Assembly (NCBI RefSeq): GCF_041321155.1
Contig: NZ_JBGGWB010000001.1
Location: 1,612,001 to 1,676,000 of the forward strand
Length of the DNA stretch: 64,000 bases
Source of the DNA: Sphingomonas sp. IW22
Lineage (GTDB): Bacteria; Pseudomonadota; Alphaproteobacteria; Sphingomonadales; Sphingomonadaceae
Reading direction: 5' to 3'
Shown here: positions 8,644 to 18,073 of the stretch, in pieces
How the letters are laid out: the number at the start of each line of letters is the position of its first letter
Position numbering within the stretch: position 1 is the stretch's first letter
Notes under the pieces: model-generated
Told to the model about the DNA's origin: nothing
Databases searched by the model: none
The model's input: only the letters and a program-made list of their open reading frames with translations
Program-made: the position numbers and the translations under genes

Positions 8644-9870
8644 GTGTTGAACGACGGTACGCCCATCGCCCGCCCCCGCCTGTCGGGCACCAATCTGGTT
8701 CGTGCGGCGGATCATAACCAGCGGGTCACCCTGCACGCCATTCGCGTGGGCGGATCGCTGACCCGCGTGGAGCTGGCGCGCATCACCGGCCTGACGGGCC
8801 CGGCCATCGCCAACATCACGCGCCGCCTGCTTCAGGACGGCATGATTGAGGAAGCGGGCCAGCGGCGCGGCGGCCGGGGCCAGCCCCCCACCAAGCTGGT
8901 GGTTCGGCACGACGCCTGCAACTCGATTGGCGTTAATGTCGACCGCGACCATGTCAGCATCGTGCTGGTCGATTTTTCCGGTCGAACGCTGGCCAGCGTG
9001 TCGGAAGATGTCGAATATGCCCTGCCCGATCAGGTGCGGACGCTGTATCGCCGCTCGATCAAGAAGCTGTTGCGCAAGGCGAATGTAGAGCCGGCCAAGC
9101 TGATCGGGATCGGCGTGGCCATTCCCGACGATCTCGGCTCGGTCGACCTGCCCGGCAGGCCTGATGCCTATTCCGAATGGAACAGCGTCGATGTTGCGGG
9201 ACTGTTCGGCGATCCGTTCGCCCTGCCCGTCTTTGTCGAGAACGACGCCGCCGCCGCCGCCATCGGCGAGATGCAGTTCGGCCTGGGGCAGCAGAATCAC
9301 AGCTTTTTCTATATTCTGATGTCTTCGGGTCTGGGCGGCGGCTTTGTCGTCGACGGCAATTACGTGCGCGGTGCCAATGGGCGAAGCGGCGAACTGGGCT
9401 TCATGCATGCATCCGGCGACATGGGGTCTGGGGAGCCAATTCAGCGGTGGGTGTCGCTGTCGGGACTGGCCGCGCATCTGGCGGCGGACGGCCACCCGCT
9501 ATCGGCCGCGCTGGCGGACGATCCCGAACCGGCCGTTGCCGACTCGCTTGAACGCTGGACCACCCACGCCGCGACATTGCTCGCCACTCCGATCGAGGCG
9601 ATCAACTGCCTGATCGACCCCGGCCTGATCCTGCTGGGCGGGCGCCTGCCGGCCGCCCTGCTCGATCGACTTGCGGATCGCATCAACGCGCGCATGGCCG
9701 CTTCGCGTGACGGATCGCCCGCGGTCGCCCCGGTCGTGCGTGCGCAACTCGCCAAGGATGCGCCCGCTGTCGGCGCGGCGATTCTACCGTTCGGCCACTT
9801 CCTGCTTCCGACGCCTGGTGCGCTTTGGAAGGCTGGCCCCGTCGACGCGCAGGCATTCCAAAGCACCTGA
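8644..9870 (+). CDS. ROK-family transcriptional repressor
   Basis: Using GTG 8644 (or TTG 8647), preceded by GGGAG at 8635-8639, the protein has about 408 residues, the normal size for an NagC/Mlc-type regulator. The N-terminus has a MarR-like winged helix (HNQRVTLHAIRVGGSLTR, ELARITGLTGPAIANITRR). The ROK domain follows, with GIGVAIP, VFVENDAAAAAIGEMQFG, SSGLGGGFVVDG and GRSGELGFMH. The CxCGxxGCxE zinc motif usual in NagC/Mlc is not evident; the equivalent region reads MHASGDMGSGEPIQ. It likely responds to a mannose-derived ligand and controls the kinase, the TonB receptor or the GH genes that flank it. An open frame continues upstream to 8440 but has no good start context. Confidence 0.85.
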   Translation: MLNDGTPIARPRLSGTNLVRAADHNQRVTLHAIRVGGSLTRVELARITGLTGPAIANITRRLLQDGMIEEAGQRRGGRGQPPTKLVVRHDACNSIGVNVDRDHVSIVLVDFSGRTLASVSEDVEYALPDQVRTLYRRSIKKLLRKANVEPAKLIGIGVAIPDDLGSVDLPGRPDAYSEWNSVDVAGLFGDPFALPVFVENDAAAAAIGEMQFGLGQQNHSFFYILMSSGLGGGFVVDGNYVRGANGRSGELGFMHASGDMGSGEPIQRWVSLSGLAAHLAADGHPLSAALADDPEPAVADSLERWTTHAATLLATPIEAINCLIDPGLILLGGRLPAALLDRLADRINARMAASRDGSPAVAPVVRAQLAKDAPAVGAAILPFGHFLLPTPGALWKAGPVDAQAFQST

Positions 9871-9984
9871 TTTCGCTCGGCAACCGCCGAACCACGACAT
9901 CGAAGCAGCATTAGGCGTGCGGCATTGTGTTGCCGCGCGGCCACGCGCGACGCGCTTTCACCCGACTGCTCGCAATCTATCCAA

Positions 9985-10016
9985 TTGACAATTTGCTTTT
10001 GGTATTGCCGTATAGT
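9985..10016 (+). promoter_or_regulatory. Candidate promoter/operator of the TonB receptor gene
   Basis: A TTGACA (9985-9990) and TATAGT (10011-10016) lie 90 bases before the receptor start. The 20-base spacing is longer than ideal, so this is tentative. The -35 hexamer is embedded in the inverted repeat AATTG-A-CAATT (9983-9993), which would suit a repressor site. A related CAAATTG-AATT pattern occurs at 8474-8487 in front of the ROK repressor. Confidence 0.35.
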
Positions 10017-10105
10017 GGCAGATGTTCGGCCGCAGCCGCCGCGATGCTCGCTGCGGGTTGGGAAATGAGAATCGGACACACAATCGGTTTGTGGAGGGAT
10101 AGTCG

Positions 10106-13099
10106 ATGACGGGATTCATGCGCGGCCGCACGCGGCCGGGACTTCGCAACTACACGCTTCGCCTGCTGATGACGGCGGGTGCCTGTGTCGGTACTGCCGG
10201 CACGTCGCTGGCCCAGACGGTCGACACCCCGCCGCCAGCCAATGTGCCCGCGGCTCAGGATCCCACCGCCGGCGATATCGTCGTCACTGGCTATCGCCGC
10301 TCGATCGAGGAAAGCCTGACGCAAAAGCGGGAGGCTAACGCCTTTGTCGACGTGATCACGGCCGAGGATGTCGGCAAATTCCCCGACAAGAACGTGGCCG
10401 ACGCGCTTCAGCGCGTGCCCGGCGTGATCATCACCCGCGACGGTGGCGAAGGTAGCCGCGTCAGCATTCGCGGCCTTCAGCCCGGCCTGACGCTGACATT
10501 GCTCAACGGCAATTTCCTGGCTGGCGCCGATTCGGGCGATCCCCAGCGTTCGTTCAACTATGTCCTGCTGCCGTCGAACTTCATCGCCTCGACCGAAGTC
10601 TACAAGTCGCCCGAAGCGCGGCTGGAGGAAGGCGGCGTCGGCGGCACGATCATCCTGAATACCCGCCGCCCCTTCGATGTACCGTCGGGTTCGGGCTTCA
10701 TCTCGGTCGAGGGCACCTATGCCGAAACGACCGAAAAGTTCGAGCCGCAGATCGGCGCGCAATATTCCTGGAAGAATGCCGACGAAACGCTCGGCGTCCT
10801 TGTCGGCGGCGTCTATCAGCAACGCTCGAACCGCGAACTGCGCGGCACGACCGAAACTTGGCGCTGGTGGAGCGATCGTGACCCGGCAACGGGTGAAGTG
10901 CTGACGCCTGCAACCGACGTGAACGGCAATCCGTTCGAAAATGACGACGCCATTTCCTATTGGCCCGGCGGCGGCAATTCGACGCAGGGGGGCACGCGCT
11001 ATTCGGGCTATTGGGCGCCGCAGTCGGTCAATGCCGAGGTGTTCGACCAGAAGCGCGACCGTTACGGCATCCAGGCGACGGTTCAGGCGCGTCCGTTCGA
11101 CAATGTGACCGTCACGTCGAACTTCTTCCGCTTCGAATATAGCAGCGACTTTACCAGCAACGTGCTGAAAATCCCCGAATGGGGCTATGGCAATTTTTTC
11201 AGCGACGCGAAGCTGGACCCCAGCGGCACGATCTTCCAGTCGGCGCGGTTCGAAGTGCCGGCGGCAGGCACCGGGTGCCTGACCAGCACGCCGCCCTGCA
11301 CGATGGAAACGCCGCAGATCGCCGGCACTTTCAGCCGCGAAAAGCAGGTGTCGAACACCTTCGAGACCGAGGTCGCGTATGAAGGCGACCGGTTCACCGC
11401 GATTGCCAAGTTCGGCAAGACGCGCGCGACCGGCGGCCCGTCGATCCGTTTTGGCGTTGCCGCAAAGCCGCGCCTGACCGTCACCGGACAGGAAGCGAAC
11501 GGCAATTTCGTTAGCGAATGGGACCTGTCGGGCAGCCGCCCGAACTTCACCTTCTCTCCTGAGCTGCAAGACAATATCAGGAACGGCATTGCCCAGATCG
11601 ACATCGGCTCGACCGGCGGCGGCTTTACCAACAGCGAATTGTCGCAGCGTTATGCCCAGCTGGACCTGACCCAGCGTTTCGACAGCTTCCTGACATCGAT
11701 CCAGGCGGGCGTGAAGTGGCGCGATCTGGACATCCAGCGCGAAACGGCGCGTTATGAATGGTATGCCGATCCTGCGACCAAACAGCGATTTCAGGACACG
11801 CCCGACGGCGCCGTGGCACGGCCGGAATATTTCTATGACCAGCCGATCGGAAACATCGCCGGTGGCTTTAACGCCAACATCTTCCCCGGCATCAATTTCG
11901 ACAATTATATCGGTTATCTGAACGACACCTATGGTCCAGCGGTGCTCGTCCCCGAACCCGAAAATCTGTACAATGTCGGGGAGCGGGTCTGGTCCGGCTA
12001 TGTCCAGGCCAATTTTGAAAGCGGCGGACTGCGCGGCAATCTCGGTCTGCGTGTCGCCAATACACGTCAGTCGGGTGTGACCTCGGACCGGCTGGAATAT
12101 CTGGACGATTATTGCGTCGACGGCCCCGCCGGTCCGTTCGATCCCAATCGTCCGATCGGATCGGACGGCAATTGCCAGGTCATCCCGCTCGAGCAGCGCC
12201 GCCGTCTGATCAACGTCCAGCTGGACGAGTCCAAGACCTATACCGACTGGCTGCCCAGCCTGAACGTCTCATACGAAATCACGCCCAACCTGCTCATGCG
12301 CGGCGCGGCGGCAAAGGTGATTTCGCGCCCGGCATTCAGCGATCTGGGCGGCGCGCGTTCGCTGACCTATCGTTCGGCCGAATATGCGTTCGACCGCAAC
12401 CAGTTCGGCGAGTTCGAAGGCTGGTCGGGCAGCGGTGGCAATTCACAGCTCAACCCGTTCTCCGCATGGCAGTACGATCTTGGCATCGAATGGTATTTCC
12501 AGCGCGGATCAGTGCTGGGCGCGACGTTGTTCCGCAAGGACGTGTCGGACTTCGTCGTGCCGCTGGTGCTGGACGTGACGCGTGAAGTCGCCGGGGAACA
12601 GGTGCTGATCCAGCCCTATTCCACGATCGCCAACGGGTCCGACGCGGTGTCGCAGGGTGTCGAGCTTTATGCCCAGCACACCCTGCCCTTCGGCCTCGGC
12701 GCACAGGTCAACTTCACCTATAACGACACCTCGGTCGCGCAGGTGACGCTGGATGGTGAGGATGTCGGCTCGTCGGCACTGGTCGGCAGCGCCAAGACGC
12801 AGCTCAACGGTTCGGTCTTCTATGAAAACGACCGGATGCTGCTGCGTGCATCCTATAACCGCCGCGGTGAAGTGGTCGGCGGGCTCGCATCGGGCCTGAA
12901 CGTCTATACCGCCCCTTATGAACAGGTGGACATCAATGCGTCCTATGAACTGTTCGAAGGCGTGCTGCTGACGGCATCGGTCATCAACCTGACCAAGTCG
13001 GAAGAGCGGCAATATCTGGGCAACGACACCGAAGACCGGTTCGTGCGCAGCAATTATTTCGGTCGCCGGGCCTATGTCGGCCTGTCGTACAACTTCTAA
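10106..13099 (+). CDS. TonB-dependent receptor, Xanthomonas/Caulobacter carbohydrate type
   Basis: The ATG at 10106 follows a GGAGGGAT ribosome site. The 997-residue protein has a signal peptide ending near TSLAQ, a Ton-box-like DIVVTGYR (about residues 54-61), and a plug domain with AEDVGKFPDKNVADALQRVPGV and SIRGLQPGLTL, the signature of the TonB-Xanth-Caul family. The C-terminus is the beta-barrel, finishing YVGLSYNF with the terminal Phe needed for outer-membrane assembly. It should import a glycan across the outer membrane with TonB/ExbBD energy. It heads the GH43-GH92-GH125-GH92 series on the same strand, so the ligand is likely an alpha-mannose containing oligosaccharide. A hairpin after its stop may limit read-through. 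Confidence 0.93.
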   Translation: MTGFMRGRTRPGLRNYTLRLLMTAGACVGTAGTSLAQTVDTPPPANVPAAQDPTAGDIVVTGYRRSIEESLTQKREANAFVDVITAEDVGKFPDKNVADALQRVPGVIITRDGGEGSRVSIRGLQPGLTLTLLNGNFLAGADSGDPQRSFNYVLLPSNFIASTEVYKSPEARLEEGGVGGTIILNTRRPFDVPSGSGFISVEGTYAETTEKFEPQIGAQYSWKNADETLGVLVGGVYQQRSNRELRGTTETWRWWSDRDPATGEVLTPATDVNGNPFENDDAISYWPGGGNSTQGGTRYSGYWAPQSVNAEVFDQKRDRYGIQATVQARPFDNVTVTSNFFRFEYSSDFTSNVLKIPEWGYGNFFSDAKLDPSGTIFQSARFEVPAAGTGCLTSTPPCTMETPQIAGTFSREKQVSNTFETEVAYEGDRFTAIAKFGKTRATGGPSIRFGVAAKPRLTVTGQEANGNFVSEWDLSGSRPNFTFSPELQDNIRNGIAQIDIGSTGGGFTNSELSQRYAQLDLTQRFDSFLTSIQAGVKWRDLDIQRETARYEWYADPATKQRFQDTPDGAVARPEYFYDQPIGNIAGGFNANIFPGINFDNYIGYLNDTYGPAVLVPEPENLYNVGERVWSGYVQANFESGGLRGNLGLRVANTRQSGVTSDRLEYLDDYCVDGPAGPFDPNRPIGSDGNCQVIPLEQRRRLINVQLDESKTYTDWLPSLNVSYEITPNLLMRGAAAKVISRPAFSDLGGARSLTYRSAEYAFDRNQFGEFEGWSGSGGNSQLNPFSAWQYDLGIEWYFQRGSVLGATLFRKDVSDFVVPLVLDVTREVAGEQVLIQPYSTIANGSDAVSQGVELYAQHTLPFGLGAQVNFTYNDTSVAQVTLDGEDVGSSALVGSAKTQLNGSVFYENDRMLLRASYNRRGEVVGGLASGLNVYTAPYEQVDINASYELFEGVLLTASVINLTKSEERQYLGNDTEDRFVRSNYFGRRAYVGLSYNF

Positions 13100-13122
13100 G
13101 GCGAACTGAAGCCAGACCGATT

Positions 13123-13146
13123 GGGGGGCGTGGCGTAACGTCCCCC
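13123..13146 (+). terminator. Hairpin between receptor and GH43 genes
   Basis: A nine-pair stem (one G-U) with a 6-base loop starts 23 bases after the receptor stop. The stem is mostly G/C with a run of G on the left and C on the right. No T-run follows. It could be a partial terminator or a 3' stabiliser that sets receptor mRNA above the downstream enzyme genes. Confidence 0.4.
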
Positions 13147-13183
13147 ATTTCGGCAGACCCACAAGAAAACAAAGGGGAGCGGC

Positions 13184-14248
13184 ATGACGGGAAGGCTACG
13201 GATCGGCATCATCGCGGCGGCGGCGGTGCTGACGGCGGGCATCGGCTATGCCGCGAACCCCATCGTGAAGGGCTGGTATGCCGACCCCGAGATCCATGTG
13301 TTCGAGGGGCGTTACTGGATCTACCCGACCTATTCCGACCATGACGGGGCGCCGCGCGCGCCGTCGCGCTTCACCCCGGCGCAGGAACAGGCACGCAAGC
13401 AGCGGATGGTGCGGCCATCCTATGGCTTCCAGACCTTTTTCGACGCCTTCTCCTCGCCCGACATGGTGAATTGGACCCGGCATGAGCGCGTGCTGGATGT
13501 CGAGAATATCGACTGGGCCGCCTATGCCATCTGGGCGCCATCGGCGATTCACGCCAATGGCCGCTATTACCTGTTCTTCAGCGCCAACGACATTCAGAGC
13601 GACAAGGAACTGGGCGGTATCGGGCTGGCCGTCGCCGACCGGCCGGAAGGGCCGTTTCGCGATGCGCTGGGCAAGCCGCTGATCGGCACGTTCCACAATG
13701 GCGCCCAGCCGATCGACCCCTTCGCCTTCCGCGATCGCGATGGGCAGGTCTATCTTTTCTATGGCGGTTGGGGCCATTGCAACGTCGTCCGGCTGAGCGC
13801 GGACCTGCGCTCCATCGTGCCGCATCCCGACGGTTCGATGTTCAAGGAAATCACGCCCCCCGGCTATGTCGAGGGTTCGTTCATGATCGAACGCAAGGGC
13901 GTCTATTATCTGATGTGGTCCGAAGGCGGCTGGACCGGCCCCGACTACAGCGTCGCCTATGCCATGGGCTCAAGCCCGACCGGACCGTTCAAACCGATGG
14001 GCAAGATCCTGGCGCAGGACATGCGGATCGCGCGCGGAGCGGGCCATCATTCGGTGGTCAACGTGCCGGGCACCGACGAATGGTACATCGCCTATCACCG
14101 CCGCCCACTGAACGAAACGCGCGGAGAGCGGCGACAGCTTGCGATCGACCGCATGACCTTCAATGCCGACGGCACGATCCAGCCGGTGCGGCTGACCAAC
14201 AAGGGTGTCGGCCCGCGCCCGTTGCCGGGTGCCACAGCACAGCGCTGA
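13184..14248 (+). CDS. GH43-type glycoside hydrolase, secreted
   Basis: A 354-residue protein with a short signal (IIAAAAVLTAGIGYA). Family 43 five-bladed propeller landmarks are present: Asp34 in GWYADPE as candidate base, Asp178 in PIDPFAF as the pKa modulator, and Glu230 in YVEGSFM as candidate acid. IWAPSAIHANGRYYLFFSA is the typical second blade. Start at 13184 follows AAAGGGGAGC. GH43 enzymes remove L-arabinofuranose, xylose or galactose units; none is an alpha-mannosidase. Its place directly upstream of GH92/GH125 suggests the target glycan carries side groups such as xylose, arabinose or galactose. Subfamily cannot be fixed by eye. Confidence 0.85.
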   Translation: MTGRLRIGIIAAAAVLTAGIGYAANPIVKGWYADPEIHVFEGRYWIYPTYSDHDGAPRAPSRFTPAQEQARKQRMVRPSYGFQTFFDAFSSPDMVNWTRHERVLDVENIDWAAYAIWAPSAIHANGRYYLFFSANDIQSDKELGGIGLAVADRPEGPFRDALGKPLIGTFHNGAQPIDPFAFRDRDGQVYLFYGGWGHCNVVRLSADLRSIVPHPDGSMFKEITPPGYVEGSFMIERKGVYYLMWSEGGWTGPDYSVAYAMGSSPTGPFKPMGKILAQDMRIARGAGHHSVVNVPGTDEWYIAYHRRPLNETRGERRQLAIDRMTFNADGTIQPVRLTNKGVGPRPLPGATAQR

Positions 14249-14270
14249 CCAAGCGAACAAGGGGAGCATC

Positions 14271-16640
14271 ATGAGCCTGAAAACGATTCTGCACACCGCC
14301 CGGAACCTGGCCGCTTCGACCGCGGCGGCGGCGCTGGTGGCGGCATCGCTGCCCGTCGCGAGCGCGCAAGCCGGGCAGGCACAGGCCGAACAGGAAGCGC
14401 TGGTCGACCTTGCCAACCCGCTGATGGGCACCGATTCCAGCTATGAACTGTCCTATGGCAACACCTATCCCGCGGTGGCCGTGCCGTGGGGGATGAATTT
14501 CTGGACCCCGGTAACCGGCGAAATGGGCAGCGGCTGGGGCTATGTCTATGACGCGCACAAGATCAACGGGATCAAGCAGACGCACCAGCCCAGCCCGTGG
14601 ATGAACGATTATGCCGCCTTCTCACTGTTTGCAGAGACGGGGCCGCTGAAGATCAAGCAGTCGGAACGCGCATCCTGGTTCAGCCACAAGGCCGAAGAAG
14701 CGCGCCCCTATGGCTACAAGGTCTATCTGGCCGACTACGACGTTACCGCCGAAGTGGTGCCGACCAACCGCGCCGCGCAATTCCGTTTCACCTTCCCCGA
14801 AAGCGACGACGCGCACATCCTGCTCGACGCGTATGACAAGGGGTCGATGGTCCAGATCGACCCCGCGCGGCGGCGCATCACAGGCTATGCCCGCAACAAC
14901 AGCGGCGGGGTGCCGGCCAATTTCCACAATTATTTCGTCGCCGAATTCGACCATGACTTCACCGTCACGCGCACCTGGGACAGCAACGGCGCGCTGAGCG
15001 CCGACCGCAAGCGGGAGGGCGCGCATGTCGGCGCCGTTGTCAGCTTCAAGACGCGCAAGGGCGAAACGGTAGGGGTCAAGGTCGCATCGTCCTTCATCAG
15101 CCCCGAACAGGCGGTTCTGAACCTACGCGAAATCGGTCGCGACAGCTTTGACCAGACAAAGGCCAAGGCGAAAGCCGCGTGGGAAACCGAATTTCAGCGC
15201 GTGCAGGTCAGCGACCCGAACGAACGCAACCGGCGCACCTTCTATTCGGCGCTGTACCGAATGCTGCAATTCCCGCGCACCTTCCACGAAATCGACGCTC
15301 GCGGGCGCACCGTTCACTACAGCCCCTATGACGGCAAGGTGCATGACGGCCCGCTGTTCACCGACAACGGGTTCTGGGACACTTGGCGCGCGGTATTCCC
15401 GTGGTTCGCGCTGATGTATCCCGAACTCGACGGCCAGATCATGCAGGGGCTGGTCAACACCTATACCGAATCGGGCTGGCTGCCCGAATGGGCCAGCCCC
15501 GGTCATCGCAGCGTGATGATCGGCTCCAACTCGGCCAACATCATCGCCGACGCCTATATCAACGGCGTCCGCGGCTTTGACGTCGAAAAGCTGTATGAGG
15601 CGATGGTCAAGAACGCGACCACGTCGGAAGGGCGCCCGCGCGACGCGCGCGGACGCGTGCTGACGGCGGTGGGGCGCGAGGGCGTCGAATATTACAACCA
15701 GCTGGGCTATGTCCCCTATGACGTCGGCATCAACGAAAATGCCGCGCGCACGCTGGAATATGCGACGGCCGATTTCTCGCTCTCCCGACTGGCGGCAGCG
15801 CTGGGCAAGACCGATGACGCGCGCAAATATGCGGCGCAGGCGCAGAATTATCGCAAGCTTTATGACACCCAAACGGGCTGGATGCGCGGCCGCAACCGCG
15901 ACGGCAGCTGGGCGACGCCGTTCAACCCGCTGAAATGGGGCGACGCGTTCACCGAAGGAAACGCGCTCCATTATAGCTGGTCAGTAATGCAGGACCCGCA
16001 GGGCCTGATCGACCTGATGGGCGGGGACAAGGCGTTCGTCGACCGGCTGGATTCGATCTTCACCACCCCGCCGCTGTTCGACGACAGCTATTACGGACAG
16101 GTCATTCACGAAATCCGCGAAATGCAGATCGTCGACATGGGCCAATATGCCCATGGCAACCAGCCGATCCAGCACATGCCCTATCTGTACAACTGGGCCG
16201 GCGCACCGTGGAAGACGCAAGGGCGGGTGCGCGACATCCTGACCAAGCTCTATTCCCCCGATCCCGATGGCTATCCGGGCGACGAGGATAATGGCCAGAC
16301 GTCGGCCTGGTATGTGTTCTCGGCATTGGGCTTCTACCCGGTCGCATCCGCCACTGGCCAATATGCCATCGGCAGCCCTCTGTTCCGCCACATGTCGCTG
16401 ACCATGCCCAATGGCCGCAAACTGGTGATCGAGGCGGAGAATAACGGCCCCGGCAATCCGTACATCCAGTCCGCGACCTTCAACGGCCAGCGTCATGACA
16501 AGCCCTGGCTGACACGCGAAGCGTTGCAGGCCGGGGGTACGCTGCGCTTCGTCATGGGGCCGAAGCCCAACCCCGCCTGGGGCGCGGCAAAGGCTGATGC
16601 ACCCTTCTCGATGAGTCGCCCGCAGGGAGGGGCGAAGTGA
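14271..16640 (+). CDS. GH92 alpha-mannosidase (paralogue B), secreted
   Basis: ATG 14271 is preceded by AAGGGGAGC and starts a signal peptide (Ala-rich, ending near VASAQA); the open frame runs 66 bases further upstream inside the GH43 gene. The 789-residue product begins with VDLANPLMGTDSSYELSYGNTYPAVAVPWG, has DNGFWDTWRAVFPW in place of the usual LWDT motif, Glu in AFTEGNALHYSW, HGNQPIQHMPYLYNWAG and GDEDNGQTSAWYVFSALGFYPV. The DED triplet matches the catalytic-base region of well-studied GH92 members. The GNQPxQH form is shared with paralogue D but not A or C. It overlaps the GH125 gene by 4 bases, so the two are probably co-translated. Confidence 0.92.
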   Translation: MSLKTILHTARNLAASTAAAALVAASLPVASAQAGQAQAEQEALVDLANPLMGTDSSYELSYGNTYPAVAVPWGMNFWTPVTGEMGSGWGYVYDAHKINGIKQTHQPSPWMNDYAAFSLFAETGPLKIKQSERASWFSHKAEEARPYGYKVYLADYDVTAEVVPTNRAAQFRFTFPESDDAHILLDAYDKGSMVQIDPARRRITGYARNNSGGVPANFHNYFVAEFDHDFTVTRTWDSNGALSADRKREGAHVGAVVSFKTRKGETVGVKVASSFISPEQAVLNLREIGRDSFDQTKAKAKAAWETEFQRVQVSDPNERNRRTFYSALYRMLQFPRTFHEIDARGRTVHYSPYDGKVHDGPLFTDNGFWDTWRAVFPWFALMYPELDGQIMQGLVNTYTESGWLPEWASPGHRSVMIGSNSANIIADAYINGVRGFDVEKLYEAMVKNATTSEGRPRDARGRVLTAVGREGVEYYNQLGYVPYDVGINENAARTLEYATADFSLSRLAAALGKTDDARKYAAQAQNYRKLYDTQTGWMRGRNRDGSWATPFNPLKWGDAFTEGNALHYSWSVMQDPQGLIDLMGGDKAFVDRLDSIFTTPPLFDDSYYGQVIHEIREMQIVDMGQYAHGNQPIQHMPYLYNWAGAPWKTQGRVRDILTKLYSPDPDGYPGDEDNGQTSAWYVFSALGFYPVASATGQYAIGSPLFRHMSLTMPNGRKLVIEAENNGPGNPYIQSATFNGQRHDKPWLTREALQAGGTLRFVMGPKPNPAWGAAKADAPFSMSRPQGGAK

Positions 16641-18073
16641 CCATGGCCGATCGTCGTACCGTTATCGCCGGCGCCGGCCTGGCGGCGCTCGCCGCGACGC
16701 TGCCCGGCCGCGCGCTGGCCCAGCCCTTTGCCAGCAAGCGCCCGCCCGCCGCGCAGCGCGGCTTCACCAGCAAGGCTGTCGAGGCGGAAATCGCCCGCGT
16801 AAAGGCCCGGATCGCCGACCCGGAACTCGCCTGGCTGTTCGAGAACTGCTACCCCAACACGCTCGATACGACGGTGCGGCTGGGCATGGTCGATGGAAAG
16901 CCCGACACCTTCGTCATCACCGGCGATATCGACGCGATGTGGCTGCGCGACAGCTCGGCCCAGCTTCAGACCTATGTCCATCTGACGCCAAAGGACGCCG
17001 ATCTGCGCCACCTGTTCCACGGCGCATTCCAGCGTCAGGCGCGCTGCATCCTGATCGACCCCTATGCCAACGCGTTCATGGCCGACCCGGCGGCGTTGTC
17101 CAGCCTGTCCGCGCGGGGGGACCGGACCGACATGAAGCCCGGCGTGGCCGAACGGAAATGGGAGATCGACTCGCTCTGCTACCCGATGCGGCTGGCCCAT
17201 GCCTATTGGACAGCAACGCGCGACAAGACGCCGTTCGATGCATTGTGGGCACAGGCAATGACGCTCGCGGTCCAGACCCTGCGCGTGCAGCAGCGAAAGG
17301 ATGGCTCCGGTCCCTACAGCTTTCAGCGCGTCGACCCTTCCCCCACCGAAACACTGATGTTCGGCGGCTTTGGCGCGCCGACGCGCAAGGTGGAGCTGAT
17401 CCATTCGGGCTTTCGCCCCTCGGACGATGCGTGTGTCTTTCCGTTCCTGATCCCGTCCAACCTGTTTGCGGTGTCCGCCCTGCGGATGCTGGCGCAGGTG
17501 CTGAACGAAGCGCGCGGCGATGCCGCTTCCGCGCAAGGCGCCAGCGCCCTGGCGGACGAGGTCGAGGCCGCGCTGCGCGACCATGGCCGCATGAGCGACG
17601 GCCAGGGCGGTCAGGTCTGGGCATTTGAAGTCGATGGCTATGGCAATGCCATCTTCATGGACGATGCCAATGTCCCCAGCCTGTCGGCACTACCCCTGCT
17701 TGGCGCGGCGGCACGCGACGACGCGCTGTGGCGGCGCACCCGCGATTTGGCCTGGAGCGAGCGCAACCCCTATTTCTTCAAGGGCAGCGCGGCCGAGGGA
17801 ATTGGCGGGCCGCATATCGGCATGGACATGATCTGGCCGATGTCGCTGATCAGCCGCGCGCTGCTGTCCGACGACGATGGAGAGGTTCGCCGCTGCCTGC
17901 GCTGGCTGAGCAATACCCATGCGGGCACGGGTTTCATGCACGAAAGCTTTCACAAGGACGATCCGGCGAAGTTCACCCGCAGCTGGTTCGCCTGGGCCAA
18001 CGGGCTGTTCGGGGATTTGATCCTCGACATCGAACGACATCGACCGGCCCTGTTGAAAGAGCGTTTCGCATGA
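16637..18073 (+). CDS. GH125 exo-alpha-1,6-mannosidase, Tat-exported
   Basis: The GTG at 16637 overlaps the previous stop (GTGA); ATG 16643 is an alternative, and both share the GGGAGGGG ribosome site. The 478-residue protein begins ADRRTVIAGAGLAALAA, a twin-arginine leader. The (alpha/alpha)6 family-125 motifs are TGDIDAMWLRDSSAQ, WEIDSLCYP with Asp178 as candidate general acid, and GTGFMHESF with Glu436 as candidate base. GH125 members remove terminal alpha-1,6-mannose from deglycosylated cores. With GH92 enzymes on each side this gives the debranching plus backbone-trimming pair needed for alpha-mannan or high-mannose glycans. The stop overlaps the next start (ATGA). Confidence 0.92.
   Translation: MTMADRRTVIAGAGLAALAATLPGRALAQPFASKRPPAAQRGFTSKAVEAEIARVKARIADPELAWLFENCYPNTLDTTVRLGMVDGKPDTFVITGDIDAMWLRDSSAQLQTYVHLTPKDADLRHLFHGAFQRQARCILIDPYANAFMADPAALSSLSARGDRTDMKPGVAERKWEIDSLCYPMRLAHAYWTATRDKTPFDALWAQAMTLAVQTLRVQQRKDGSGPYSFQRVDPSPTETLMFGGFGAPTRKVELIHSGFRPSDDACVFPFLIPSNLFAVSALRMLAQVLNEARGDAASAQGASALADEVEAALRDHGRMSDGQGGQVWAFEVDGYGNAIFMDDANVPSLSALPLLGAAARDDALWRRTRDLAWSERNPYFFKGSAAEGIGGPHIGMDMIWPMSLISRALLSDDDGEVRRCLRWLSNTHAGTGFMHESFHKDDPAKFTRSWFAWANGLFGDLILDIERHRPALLKERFA

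Noticed and set aside
9977..11569. 530-codon minus-strand frame over the TonB receptor
   Set aside because: Shadow of the receptor in antisense; no motif and no plausible start signal.
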